This document shows, piece after piece, positions 8,539 through 18,388 of a stretch of 62,133 bases of DNA. This stretch comes from Lachnospiraceae bacterium (GTDB taxonomy: Bacteria; Bacillota; Clostridia; Lachnospirales; Lachnospiraceae): positions 1 to 62,133 of the forward strand of contig JAFRYE010000019.1 of the NCBI GenBank assembly GCA_017441265.1, given 5' to 3'. The notes beneath the pieces are model-generated. The model had not been told where the DNA came from. It made no database searches and worked only from the letters and a program-made list of their open reading frames with translations. Each line of letters starts with the position of its first letter. Position 1 is the first letter of the stretch. A program made the translations under genes and the position numbers.

Positions 8539-11500
8539 ATGAAGACATTGCTGAACAACAACTTCCTTTTCCGCAAATTCCCCATCGACACGGCGGAATC
8601 CGACATTCTCTCCGCGGCCCATGACGGTACGGGGTTTTCGCCCGTCGACATCCCGCACGATTTTCTGATCGGTCAGGTCACCGACCTCTACGAAACATGC
8701 ATCGGCTGCTATGTGCGCACACTGTCCCGCGACAAGTCGGTGCCTCACGTCTTCCTGCAATTTGACGGCGTCTACATGGATTCCCGGTTTTACATCAACG
8801 ATACGTTGGTACACACCCATCCTTATGGGTATTCGCAAGTTTTTTTCGAGATCACTCCGTATCTGCAGCCCGGTGAAAACACTCTCGTCGTGACGAGCCG
8901 GTACGAATCGCCGAACACGCGCTGGTACTCGGGCGCCGGAATCTATCGAAACTGCTATCTCCGGGAAACCGGCGACGCCTACCTTCCGGAAAACGGCATC
9001 TATACCGTCGCGACGCCCGTCTGCGATGCGCGTAACGGATCCGGCATTTTCCCCGGAGAAAGCCTTCTCACCGTCGACACGGAGGTCGTTTTAGGTTCTT
9101 ATGATCACGCGCTTCTCCGCCACACGCTCCGGGATGCATCCGGCGCCGTTGCGGCATCTTCGGAAGCCGTCGTAACGCCTTCGGGATCCGGCATTTCCAC
9201 GCAGGTGCTCACCGTGCCGGACGCTGCTGCCTGGGACATCGACACCCCGTATCTCTACGAGCTCACGACGGAGCTTTTCGTCTCTTCGGAAAATGCCTCC
9301 TGCCCCGTCGATTCGCACACACAGCGCATCGGTTTCCGCTCCGTGCGGCTTGATCCCGACCGCGGCTTCTTCTTAAACGGCCGCCACAGAAAGCTCCACG
9401 GCGCCTGCATGCACCACGATCTCGGAGCGCTCGGCGCCGCGGTCAACAAGGCAGCGACGAAGCGGCAGCTTCTCTCGCTTCTTTCGATGGGTGTGAACGC
9501 TGTGCGCACCTCCCACAACATGCCTTCGCCGGAGTTCATGGATCTCTGCGACGAGCTGGGAATCCTCGTGGACTCCGAGGCGTTTGACATGTGGGAACTG
9601 CACAAGACCGAACACGACTATGCGACATTCTTTAAATACTGTTGGCAAGCGGATGTGGCCGCCTGGATCCGCCGGGACCGCAACCGTCCTTCGGTCTTCT
9701 TCTGGAGCATCGGCAACGAGATTTACGACACCCACACCGAGCGCGGACTGGTAGTCACCCGCGAACTACGCGACGAAGTCCGCCGCCATGATTACCGGCA
9801 TCACGCCTTCATCACCATCGGCTCCAACTACGTCGCCTGGGAAGGCGCGCAGCGCTGCTCCGACTTGCTGGAAGCCTCCGGATACAACTACCTGGAGCGC
9901 CTCTACGGCGAGCACCACGAGCGCTACCCGCACTGGTGCATCTACGGCAGCGAGACGTCGTCCACGGTGCAGAGCCGGGGAATCTATCATTTTCCGGCTG
10001 ATGTGAGGCTGCTGACCTTTGAGGACGGCCAGTGCTCATCGCTCTCCAACTGCTCCACCAACTGGGGTGCGAAAAATCCGACCGTCGTCATCACGGGGGA
10101 TCGCGACTGCCCTTTCTCTCTCGGGCAGTTCATCTGGACCGGCTGGGATTACATCGGCGAGCCCACACCCTATCACTCGAAAAATTCGTTCTTCGGGCAG
10201 TGCGACACCGCAGGCTTCCCGAAGGACTCCTATTACATTTACCAGGCCGGCTGGACCGACGCGGAGACGCACCCGATGGTGCACATCCTGCCCTACTGGG
10301 ACTTTAACGTCGGTCAGATGATCGACGTGCAGGTCTTCTCGAACTGTCCCCGCGTGGAACTGTTCCGGGACGGCAGGTCTCTCGGGACCCGCGACATCGA
10401 CGCCGCTGCCGGCCCGACGTTGCACGGCGAATGGCGCATTCCGTATGCGCCCGGGGAACTTACGGCCGTCGCTTACGATCCCGACGGGCGGATTGTTGCG
10501 ACCGACCGCCAATGCTCCTTCGGAGACCCGGCGTCCGTCGTGCTCTCGCCGGACCGTATGACCATGAACGCCGACGGCACGGACATGATTTTTATCGAAG
10601 TTTCCACGCTTGATGCACGCGGCACCTTCGTCGCGAATGCCCGCAACCGGATCAACGTCTCCGTGACCGGCGCGGCGCGCCTTGTCGGCATGGACAACGG
10701 CGACAGCACAGACTATGACGAATACAAGGGAACGTCCCGCAGGCTCTTCTCGGGGCGGCTTCTTCTGATGCTCGCGGCGCGCAAAGAACCGGGCATAATC
10801 GCCGTAAAAGTGTCCTCCCCGGGGCTTCCCGACGCCGAACTCTCGCTAACCGCGCTTCCCGCTGACAGCGATCCCGCCGTATGCGCCTCCGCGGAAAATG
10901 CCCCTTGCATCACGGACGAGTCCGTCCTCACCGAGGTGCCCGTCCGCAAGATTGCCCTCTCCGCCGACGGTGCCGATGAAGGATGTATTGAGCTTTCCCC
11001 CGCGCGCCCCTCTGTGCTCGTTCGGGCAACTCTTTACCCGGAAAATGCCACCCTGACGGACATCTTCTTCCGCGCGCTGACTGCGGACGGGATAGACTCT
11101 CCTGCCGTATCTCTTACCGTGCAGCCGGACAACAGCTCCGTGCTCGTGACCGCCCTCGGCGACGAGGCGCGGTACTTCCTGTACGCCTTTGCCGCCAATG
11201 GCAAGCCCCACGCCGACATCATCTCCTCTCTGGAGATGCGAAACGTCTCCTTAGGGCGCGCCACGACGGACCCGTACAGTTTCGTCAATGCGATCCGCTG
11301 CGACAACCGGGCTGACGTCTCCCTCAGTTTCGACGGTGGCGTATTCACCGCCGACGAGCCGACATGGATCCGGTTTGGCAACATCGACTTCGGTGATTAC
11401 GGCTCCGACGAGATCACCGTGCCGATCTTCTCATTTTCCGACAAAGTGCCTCTGGAGATCCGCGAAAACAGCCCGGAGGGCAAGCTGCTGTTCGCCGGAA

Positions 11501-12018
11501 ACTACGAGGCCGAAAGCCGATACAACACCTACCAATCCAACACGTTCCGGCTGTCCTCCCGCCTTCGCGGCGTGACCGGAATCTGCATTCGCGTGCCGTT
11601 CCGGCTGTCGCTGCACGGCTTTGTGTTCACAAAACTTCGCAAGGCCTTCGCTCCCATCGGCGCATGTGACCTCGCCTCGGCCAGCGGCGACGCCTATCGT
11701 CTCGCGGGGGACGGCATCTACGATATCACGAACAACGTAAGCCTCGACTTCGGCGAATTTGATTTCGGCGATGCAAAAGGCGGCGCACAGGCCGTCACCG
11801 TAACCGGACGATCCCATGTGCCGCAATGCACGATCCATATTCATTTTACGACGGACGATGACGATTCCGTGCAGATCGTCGACATTCCCGCAGGTGATTC
11901 GCCCCGCGACTTCACGTTCCTGTTACAGCCGGTGTCGGGACGCTGCCGCGTCAGCATGATCTTCCTGCCCGGGAGTCATTTTGACCTGCTCGGATTCCGA
12001 TTTCTGCCGGCCGATTGA
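8539..12018 (+). CDS. Glycoside hydrolase family 2 enzyme (beta-galactosidase-like)
   Basis: A 1159-residue intracellular glycosidase; no signal peptide is seen. Domain order: GH2 sugar-binding jelly roll (about 1-170), immunoglobulin-like domain (about 175-280), TIM barrel (about 285-600), a DUF4982-like domain (about 610-680), an invasin-like Ig domain (about 690-790), and about 360 C-terminal residues with two beta-rich carbohydrate-binding-like modules containing repeated F-G-x-x-D-F-G-D motifs. The acid/base should be E394 (IGNEIYD) and the nucleophile E472 (YGSETSS). ATG 8539 is chosen because GGAG lies 6 bases upstream. Family membership is clear. The substrate (galactoside, glucuronide or other) cannot be fixed, though nearby xylanolytic genes suggest a plant oligosaccharide. 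Confidence 0.9.
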   Translation: MKTLLNNNFLFRKFPIDTAESDILSAAHDGTGFSPVDIPHDFLIGQVTDLYETCIGCYVRTLSRDKSVPHVFLQFDGVYMDSRFYINDTLVHTHPYGYSQVFFEITPYLQPGENTLVVTSRYESPNTRWYSGAGIYRNCYLRETGDAYLPENGIYTVATPVCDARNGSGIFPGESLLTVDTEVVLGSYDHALLRHTLRDASGAVAASSEAVVTPSGSGISTQVLTVPDAAAWDIDTPYLYELTTELFVSSENASCPVDSHTQRIGFRSVRLDPDRGFFLNGRHRKLHGACMHHDLGALGAAVNKAATKRQLLSLLSMGVNAVRTSHNMPSPEFMDLCDELGILVDSEAFDMWELHKTEHDYATFFKYCWQADVAAWIRRDRNRPSVFFWSIGNEIYDTHTERGLVVTRELRDEVRRHDYRHHAFITIGSNYVAWEGAQRCSDLLEASGYNYLERLYGEHHERYPHWCIYGSETSSTVQSRGIYHFPADVRLLTFEDGQCSSLSNCSTNWGAKNPTVVITGDRDCPFSLGQFIWTGWDYIGEPTPYHSKNSFFGQCDTAGFPKDSYYIYQAGWTDAETHPMVHILPYWDFNVGQMIDVQVFSNCPRVELFRDGRSLGTRDIDAAAGPTLHGEWRIPYAPGELTAVAYDPDGRIVATDRQCSFGDPASVVLSPDRMTMNADGTDMIFIEVSTLDARGTFVANARNRINVSVTGAARLVGMDNGDSTDYDEYKGTSRRLFSGRLLLMLAARKEPGIIAVKVSSPGLPDAELSLTALPADSDPAVCASAENAPCITDESVLTEVPVRKIALSADGADEGCIELSPARPSVLVRATLYPENATLTDIFFRALTADGIDSPAVSLTVQPDNSSVLVTALGDEARYFLYAFAANGKPHADIISSLEMRNVSLGRATTDPYSFVNAIRCDNRADVSLSFDGGVFTADEPTWIRFGNIDFGDYGSDEITVPIFSFSDKVPLEIRENSPEGKLLFAGNYEAESRYNTYQSNTFRLSSRLRGVTGICIRVPFRLSLHGFVFTKLRKAFAPIGACDLASASGDAYRLAGDGIYDITNNVSLDFGEFDFGDAKGGAQAVTVTGRSHVPQCTIHIHFTTDDDDSVQIVDIPAGDSPRDFTFLLQPVSGRCRVSMIFLPGSHFDLLGFRFLPAD

Positions 12019-12032
12019 AGCTCCCGAGTGAA

Positions 12033-14873
12033 TCAGGTTTTGTCTTCGCGCCTCCTTCGCTCATAAAGAACAACATACACGGCTGAGCCGATCATCGCTA
12101 TGAGCGTGATCAGCTCGCCGGCCAGGCGAAGCGGTTCCCGGTATTCCAGGAACACGCGGTTGACTCCGGTCTCCAGCTCCACGCCCATATATCCGACGTT
12201 CGCATGGTACAGCGTCGTCTTTTTGCCGTTGACGTAGGCCGTGAACCCGTCGTGGTACGGGATCGCGATGCACAGCAGTTTCGGCTCCGACGTCGTCACC
12301 GTCGCGGAGATTGTCGTCCCGCCGAGAACGATGTCCGTCGCGGTATCCTCGCGGCGCTTTTCGATCTCTTTGACATAACCCTCCATCGGCCGGCACCACA
12401 CGCGAAGCGCGTCGAAGCTGTACGTTCCGGCTTCCGTGAACGTGATGCGGATCTTGTTCTGCGCCGCCTCGGAATACCCGAGATTCACGCAAAAGTCCTC
12501 CCTGCCGTTATAGTAGCGGTACTCGTTGTTATATAAGACCAGACTCTTTTCCGTGCCGGTTTCCGCAAGAAGCACCATCTCTGCGGTATCCGGCACTTTC
12601 CAATCGATCCGATCCGTTGCCAGGAAGCGGAAATCCGCCGGTTTTTCGAATGTGAACGGACCGACGGTGATCGGCTTTTTATACGGTTTCTGCCCCATCG
12701 GCTTCGGCTCCTGCCCGGTCGTCGGCGCGATCTTCGCTCCGCTCACCTCGACCATCGTCTCCGACTTCGGCAGTCCTTCGAACGTGATCCATGCGACAGC
12801 CCCCTGTTTTTCCACGGTGAACGTACCGCCGTAAAAAGTTACATACCCGTCGCAGGAAATCTCATACGGGCATTCTTTCGACAACCGGTACGCGTCCGCC
12901 GTGCCGGCCTCGATGCCGTCCGGCGTCTCCTCCAAAACCATTGCGTGCAACAAAATATCTTCCTTCTCCGCCGCCGACCGTTCGTCCCATGCAGACCTCG
13001 GCAGGAACGAATCGTAGGTGTACATCACCGGCAGCGAATACTCATTGCGAAAGAGTTTCGTCTTCCCGTCGGACATGGTCCCGACCTCCGTGAAACCGAA
13101 AGGCGCCTTTGCACTCACCGCCGGATTTTCCAGGTAATAGCGAACCGCCGCAAGGGACGTTAAGATCGCCCGCTCGTCGTAGTTGGAGTACTTGTAGATG
13201 CTATATTCCCGAATCGCAATTGCAGAGCGATACTCCGCAAGCGCCGGACTTGCGATAGTCCAGTAGAACTGGGTGGAGGACACGCCGCCCACTACGTTGG
13301 CATTCAGCTCAAGCCCCGTGCCGGAGTATCGGAACCATTTCGTATCGCCCAAGGACTGCACGGCTGCCTGAATCTCGGAAGCCTCATTTTCCGTATCCAC
13401 CGTCACCGCGTCCCACACAAAGGCCGATTTCGCGGCATAAGAATCCGAGATGTACGCATTGAGCCAGAAGCTGTTGACGCCAAGGGCAAGCGCGATCAAA
13501 CCGACGGCCGCCGCAGCCGGACTTCGCCGATTCTCTCCGTCTTCCGCAGGCCGCAAAACCCATATAGTCAGCGCGAGCAGCGCAACGCTTCCGAAGGCGC
13601 GGAGCGTTCGGGAATTCCAGGCGATGATGCAAAACGCGGCATAGACTCCGCAGCAGATGCACAGGAATTTCCACTCCTGCTTCGTAACCGACATCAAGTC
13701 ATCCCAGACGATCACCAGAGCCGTCGCGCACACGAGCGCAAGCGCAAAACTCCAACGGTTGGTGATGTAGGAAAATCCGTTCATCATCCGGCCGAACACG
13801 GGAAATACGGCCATCACGCCGCAGATTGCCATGCACAGTTTGCAAAAGCCGTTGCCCTTGCGCCGCCACATCAGGCAGATTGCAGGAAAGACCGGCGCCG
13901 CTATGCCGAGGCAGAACCAGTGATCGTTGCCCGAGGAGAGCGTCAGAACGGGAAGTTTCGCATAGTAGCTCAGCGGATACAACCAACGTCCGACATTTTC
14001 CGTTCCCATGCGAGCGTTGGTCAAAAACGCACGGCACATCGGCAGGAAAATGACCGCCGACAGCAGGACTCCGACCGTTGCCGCTGCACCGAGCCGCACC
14101 AGCGGGCGAAGGATCTCACCGCCGGCTTTTCTGCGAAGCCACAGGATTCGGGCAACGGCATACATCGCCGCCAGGATTGCCAGAAGATAAAAGAAATAGA
14201 AATTGCTGAGACCCGCGACTGCCACCGTCCCCGCAAAAAGGTACGGGCGCTCCTTTCGCAGGATCTTTTCGATGCCGACCACCAGGAGCGGCAGATAGAT
14301 GCACGGATTTAGAAAATACGGATGTCTGGCGGCGTTGAACAAGCCCCAGTAAGCGAAGACGTAGGCCATCGCTCCGGCGATCAGCGCGACATTTCCGGGT
14401 TTGCGGACAGCCTCCGCGGCGTCCTTCGCCGGGCGGCACAGCGTGCGGCACATCCACGTGAACGCAAGGCCTGCCAGATACATTCGAAGAAGGATCATCG
14501 CGACATAATAGACGATCATCAACCGCGACGGGATCAAAAACGAAAAAAACGCAAAGGGATCCCCGATGACATAGTAGTGGAACGTCTCCAGAATGTCATT
14601 GCCCTCGCCGATCGCGACGTCAAACGTCGGGATGACGAAGGTATTTTCCGTGAACGCGTTCCGCACGATGCCGCGCAGATACTTTGCGTAATACAGGATT
14701 GCTTTATAGTGCTGTGCCCAGCCGTCCCCTTTCCACAAAAGGGCACGGCCGGCACAATAATACCATGGAAATACGATCAGACAAACCGCGAAAAATGCGA
14801 TCGTATACGAGCGCAGGAAACTTTTGCTTCCGTCTTCCGCGCGATCTGTCCAACGACGGATCATTTTTCTCAT
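12033..14873 (-). CDS. YfhO-family multi-pass membrane protein
   Basis: A 946-residue membrane protein. About a dozen helices fill residues 20-480, followed by an extracytoplasmic beta-rich domain (about 490-905) and a final helix near 915-935 before an Arg-rich tail. This matches YfhO-type proteins, which resemble GT-C glycosyltransferases and are linked to glycosylation of lipoteichoic acid or other envelope polymers. The first loop contains WKGDGWAQHY, where GT-C proteins carry catalytic acidic residues. Its ATG overlaps the stop of the symporter gene (TAATG), so the two are translationally coupled. The donor and acceptor are not known from sequence. Confidence 0.85.
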   Translation of the reverse strand: MRKMIRRWTDRAEDGSKSFLRSYTIAFFAVCLIVFPWYYCAGRALLWKGDGWAQHYKAILYYAKYLRGIVRNAFTENTFVIPTFDVAIGEGNDILETFHYYVIGDPFAFFSFLIPSRLMIVYYVAMILLRMYLAGLAFTWMCRTLCRPAKDAAEAVRKPGNVALIAGAMAYVFAYWGLFNAARHPYFLNPCIYLPLLVVGIEKILRKERPYLFAGTVAVAGLSNFYFFYLLAILAAMYAVARILWLRRKAGGEILRPLVRLGAAATVGVLLSAVIFLPMCRAFLTNARMGTENVGRWLYPLSYYAKLPVLTLSSGNDHWFCLGIAAPVFPAICLMWRRKGNGFCKLCMAICGVMAVFPVFGRMMNGFSYITNRWSFALALVCATALVIVWDDLMSVTKQEWKFLCICCGVYAAFCIIAWNSRTLRAFGSVALLALTIWVLRPAEDGENRRSPAAAAVGLIALALGVNSFWLNAYISDSYAAKSAFVWDAVTVDTENEASEIQAAVQSLGDTKWFRYSGTGLELNANVVGGVSSTQFYWTIASPALAEYRSAIAIREYSIYKYSNYDERAILTSLAAVRYYLENPAVSAKAPFGFTEVGTMSDGKTKLFRNEYSLPVMYTYDSFLPRSAWDERSAAEKEDILLHAMVLEETPDGIEAGTADAYRLSKECPYEISCDGYVTFYGGTFTVEKQGAVAWITFEGLPKSETMVEVSGAKIAPTTGQEPKPMGQKPYKKPITVGPFTFEKPADFRFLATDRIDWKVPDTAEMVLLAETGTEKSLVLYNNEYRYYNGREDFCVNLGYSEAAQNKIRITFTEAGTYSFDALRVWCRPMEGYVKEIEKRREDTATDIVLGGTTISATVTTSEPKLLCIAIPYHDGFTAYVNGKKTTLYHANVGYMGVELETGVNRVFLEYREPLRLAGELITLIAMIGSAVYVVLYERRRREDKT

Positions 14874-16471
14874 TACTTCTCTTCCAGACGCTCGCGCATC
14901 TTAACTTCGGTCATAACCTTCTGGTCATAGCATGCAAACATTGCTTCCACCTTCTTTGCCTCCGGAGCCTTGGTGATCAGACTGATCAACGGAACCAGGA
15001 TCAGGCCGCCGACCATCGATACAACGCCGGAGTTGATGGAGGACTTGAAGATATATCCGATCACGGTCTCGGGATCGAACGTGAATACCTTGAACGAAAC
15101 CAGAAGCTGCATTACCGTCATTGCGGTTGCGAACGCAAAGCTTGCCGCAACGGCCTTGGCGGAAACCTTCTTCGAGTAGAGGCCGTACAGGAACGGAGCA
15201 AGGAATGCACCGGCCATAGCGCCCCACGAAACACCCATCATCTGCGCGATGAACGTGAGGTTCAGCGTATCCTTCAAAACGGCGAGCAGCGCCGAGATCG
15301 CCACGAAGAACAGGATGAACAGACGCATGATACCGACTTTCTGCTTCTCGCTCATCTCCTTCTTGCTCGCCGGAGCGATAACATCCAGCGTGAGCGTCGA
15401 GCTCGAGGTAAGAACCAGCGAGGACAGCGTCGACATCGAAGCCGCCAAAACCAAAACGATCACGATCGCGATGATCACATCGGGAAGCTCGGAGAGCATC
15501 GCCGGGATGATGCTGTCGAAGAGGATCTTGCCGTCCTTATACTTGATCGCGTCAGAGTCCGCAAAGAGCCGTCCGAAGCCGCCTAAGAAATAGCATCCGC
15601 CGGCGATAACAATCGCGAAAAATGTGGAAATGATGGTCCCCTTCTTGATGGAATCCTCATTCTTGATGGAGTAGAATTTGCCGACCATCTGAGGAAGCCC
15701 CCAGGTACCGAGGGACGTAAGCAAAACGACGAACAAAAGAGCCAACGGATCCGGACCGAAGAAGCTTGCGTAAGCGCCGTTGAGTTCCTCGCCGGAAGGC
15801 ATTTTCGCGACGCCCTCCGAGAGCTTTGCAACCGCTGCCTGCAGACCTCCGCGGCTTGCGATTGTCGCAAGGATGACCGCAACGATACCGATGAGCATGA
15901 TGATGCCCTGGATGAAGTCGTTGATCGCGGTCGCCATATATCCGCCGAAGATAACGTAGATTGCCGTGAGCACTGCCATGATCACGATAACAACCCAGTA
16001 CGGAATGCTGAACACGATGTTAAACAAACTCGACAAACCGTTGTACAGGGAAGCCGTGTACGGGATCATGAAGATGAATACGATGATCGAAGCCGCGATC
16101 TTGAGACCCTTCGAACCAAAGCGCTTCTCGAAGAAATCAGGCATCGTCTTGGTGTCTAAGTGACGCGTCATGATACGCGTGCGGCGGCCGAGGATCTCCC
16201 ATGCCAGCAACGAACCGATGAAGGCGTTGCCAAGGCCGACCCACGTGCTTGCGAGACCGAAGTTCCAGCCGAACTGTCCCGCATAACCGACAAAGATAAC
16301 AGCCGAGAAATAGGACGTACCGAAGGCAAATGCCGTAAGCCAGGGACCTACGTTGCGCCCGCCGAGCACAAAGCCGTTAACGTCGGTCGCATGCTTTTTG
16401 CAGCGCCATCCGACAATGATCATCAAGGAAAAAAAGCAAATCAAAAGAGCCGAAGTCAAACCGATCAACAT
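14873..16471 (-). CDS. Sodium:solute symporter (SSS family)
   Basis: A 532-residue permease with about 13 membrane helices in the LeuT-like SSS arrangement. Recognisable family stretches are FVLGGRNVGPWLTAFAFGTSYFSA near the N-terminus and ATAINDFIQGIIMLIG in the middle, where PutP and related carriers have their signature. It should import a solute with sodium. The substrate is not evident; proline, pantothenate, sugars and carboxylates all use this family. AGGAGAACC lies before ATG 16471. It sits between an acyl-CoA synthetase gene 68 bases upstream and an overlapping yfhO-like gene, so all three form a probable operon. An organic acid imported here and activated by the synthetase is one reading. 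Confidence 0.9.
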   Translation of the reverse strand: MLIGLTSALLICFFSLMIIVGWRCKKHATDVNGFVLGGRNVGPWLTAFAFGTSYFSAVIFVGYAGQFGWNFGLASTWVGLGNAFIGSLLAWEILGRRTRIMTRHLDTKTMPDFFEKRFGSKGLKIAASIIVFIFMIPYTASLYNGLSSLFNIVFSIPYWVVIVIMAVLTAIYVIFGGYMATAINDFIQGIIMLIGIVAVILATIASRGGLQAAVAKLSEGVAKMPSGEELNGAYASFFGPDPLALLFVVLLTSLGTWGLPQMVGKFYSIKNEDSIKKGTIISTFFAIVIAGGCYFLGGFGRLFADSDAIKYKDGKILFDSIIPAMLSELPDVIIAIVIVLVLAASMSTLSSLVLTSSSTLTLDVIAPASKKEMSEKQKVGIMRLFILFFVAISALLAVLKDTLNLTFIAQMMGVSWGAMAGAFLAPFLYGLYSKKVSAKAVAASFAFATAMTVMQLLVSFKVFTFDPETVIGYIFKSSINSGVVSMVGGLILVPLISLITKAPEAKKVEAMFACYDQKVMTEVKMRERLEEK

Positions 16472-16539
16472 AGAGGTTCTCCTGTCCGGGCACTGCCCGC
16501 TCCGGCCTGTCGTAAGCGCGCCGGAGTGCGCCGAATGTC

Positions 16540-18168
16540 TTACTTAATCTGTGCTTCCACCAAGCTTCCGCCGCAGTAGATCCGGCGAAGCTTCGGCTTC
16601 TCGATCTTACCGGTAGGATTTCTCGGAACGTCCGCGAACACGATCTTGCGAGGTCTCTTGTATCTCGGCAGGTCGAGGCAGAATTCGTTGATCTCCTCCT
16701 CCGTTGCCGTCATCCCCTCTTTGATCTGGATGATCGCAAGCGTAACCTCGCCGAGGCGCGCGTCCGGAACACCGATGACCGCAACGTCCGCGATCTTGTT
16801 GTTCGCACGCAGGAAATCCTCGATCTGCACGGGGTAGATGTTCTCGCCGCCCATGATGATGACGTCCTTCTTGCGGTCTACGAGGTAGATGAAGCCTTCC
16901 TCGTCCTGCTTTGCCATATCGCCGGTGTAGAGCCAGCCGTCCTCGGACAGCACGGCCTTCGTAGCCGCCTCGTCCTTGTAGTAGCACTTCATGACGCCGG
17001 GGCCCTTCACCGCAAGCTCGCCGACCTCACCCTGCTTCACGCTCTGTCGCTTCTCATCGACGATATCGCACTGCCAGCCGTACCCCGGAACACCGATGGC
17101 ACCGACTTTACGGATATTCTCGATCCCGAGGTGAACGCAGCCGGGTCCGATGGACTCGGAAAGTCCGTAGTTCGTATCGTAATCATGATTCGGAAAATGC
17201 TCTTTCCACCGTTTGATCAAGCTCGGCGGAACCGGCTGTGCTCCGACATGCATCAGTCTCCACTGAGACAACTCATACTTCGAAAGGTCGATCTCCCCGC
17301 GGTCGATCGTGTCGAGGATGTCCTGTGCCCACGGCACTAAAAGCCAAACGATCGTCGCCTTCTCGCGGGAAACCGTCTCGATGATCCACTCGGGCTTAAC
17401 ACCTCGCAGCAAAACGGCCTTGCCGCCGACTAAAAGGCTTCCGAACCAATGCATCTTCGCACCGGTGTGATACAGCGGCGGAATGCAGAGGAACACGTCG
17501 TCATGCGTCTGTCCGTGATGATTCTGCTCGGTCAGGCAGGACGAGACAAGCGCTCTGTGCGCATGCAGGATCGCCTTCGGGAATCCGGTGGTACCGGACG
17601 AAAAATAAATCGCAGCATCATCGTCGTCCGTGAGCGCGATGCCCGGATTTTTCGAGGTGCAGTAAGCGGCGTATTTCTCGTAGCTGTCCGCAAAGGACGG
17701 GCAGTCCTCGCCGACATAGAACATTTCCTTCACCTTCGGGATGCGCTCCGCAATATCCTCCACACGGCCGACAAACTCCGGTCCGAACACGAGAACACTG
17801 CAGTCCGCAAGGTCGAGGCAATATTTGATCTCGTCCGCGGTATAGCGGTAGTTCATGGGAACCGCAAGGGCGCCTGTCTTCAGTACGCCGAAATAGATCG
17901 GCAGCCACTCAAGGCAGTTCATGAGAAGGATAGCAACCTTGTCGCCCTTCTTCACTCCGCGGCTCAAAAGAAGGTTTGCGAACCGGTTGGACTTGCGGTC
18001 GAAATCCTCCCAGGTCATCTCGCGGCGGTATTTTTCGTCGCGATCACTCTCGATCAGTTCATACTCCCGCCATGTGCGGCTCTTCTGCTCTGCGGGGTTG
18101 ATCTCCACCAGGCAGACCTCATTTCCGTACAGCTGTGCATTGCGCACCAAAAATTCAGTGATCGGCAT
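16540..18168 (-). CDS. AMP-forming acyl-CoA synthetase / ligase
   Basis: A 542-residue member of the ANL superfamily. It shows the P-loop-like motif YFSSGTTGFPKAI (about 180-192), YGLSES (about 315), YTGD (about 420), the hinge region VDRKKDVIIMGGENIYP, and the catalytic lysine in NPTGKIEKPKL near the C-terminus. It would activate a carboxylic acid to an acyl-AMP and then an acyl-CoA. Start 18168 is chosen for GGAGGG 4 bases upstream. It is the first gene of a probable operon with the SSS symporter and the YfhO-like protein and is driven by the promoter at 18271-18299. The chain length or identity of the acid is not decided by sequence. Confidence 0.9.
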   Translation of the reverse strand: MPITEFLVRNAQLYGNEVCLVEINPAEQKSRTWREYELIESDRDEKYRREMTWEDFDRKSNRFANLLLSRGVKKGDKVAILLMNCLEWLPIYFGVLKTGALAVPMNYRYTADEIKYCLDLADCSVLVFGPEFVGRVEDIAERIPKVKEMFYVGEDCPSFADSYEKYAAYCTSKNPGIALTDDDDAAIYFSSGTTGFPKAILHAHRALVSSCLTEQNHHGQTHDDVFLCIPPLYHTGAKMHWFGSLLVGGKAVLLRGVKPEWIIETVSREKATIVWLLVPWAQDILDTIDRGEIDLSKYELSQWRLMHVGAQPVPPSLIKRWKEHFPNHDYDTNYGLSESIGPGCVHLGIENIRKVGAIGVPGYGWQCDIVDEKRQSVKQGEVGELAVKGPGVMKCYYKDEAATKAVLSEDGWLYTGDMAKQDEEGFIYLVDRKKDVIIMGGENIYPVQIEDFLRANNKIADVAVIGVPDARLGEVTLAIIQIKEGMTATEEEINEFCLDLPRYKRPRKIVFADVPRNPTGKIEKPKLRRIYCGGSLVEAQIK

Positions 18169-18247
18169 ATTGCCCTCCATGTTCCGGACAACCCGTCGGC
18201 CGTCCGATAATATATACTCGAGTATATGCAAAGCAAGACAAAACAAA

Positions 18248-18304
18248 AAGGCCTGACTTTGCCGATTGAAAGTGTAACGCTTTAACGCGACAAAGTCAAG
18301 CCTT
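18248..18304 (-). terminator. Terminator of the anchored protein gene, with embedded promoter
   Basis: The arms at 18248-18261 and 18291-18304 pair at 13 of 14 positions around a 29-base loop. On the minus strand a U-run follows (18249-18245 and beyond). It lies after the gene ending at 18389. The 5' arm contains the TTGACT box of the next promoter. Confidence 0.7.
18271..18299 (-). promoter_or_regulatory. Promoter of the acyl-CoA synthetase operon, inside a terminator stem
   Basis: TTGACT (18299-18294) and TACACT (18276-18271) are 17 bases apart. The -35 box is part of the terminator stem and the -10 box lies in its loop. The transcript would begin near 18264 and run through the 3' arm. Confidence 0.65.
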
Positions 18305-18388
18305 ATTTCATGTTTTTCGGGTTTTATTTTCCAAACGTAATGTGAATTTTTAAAAAGACGCTACGCAAGTTCCTGATCGAACGAACAC

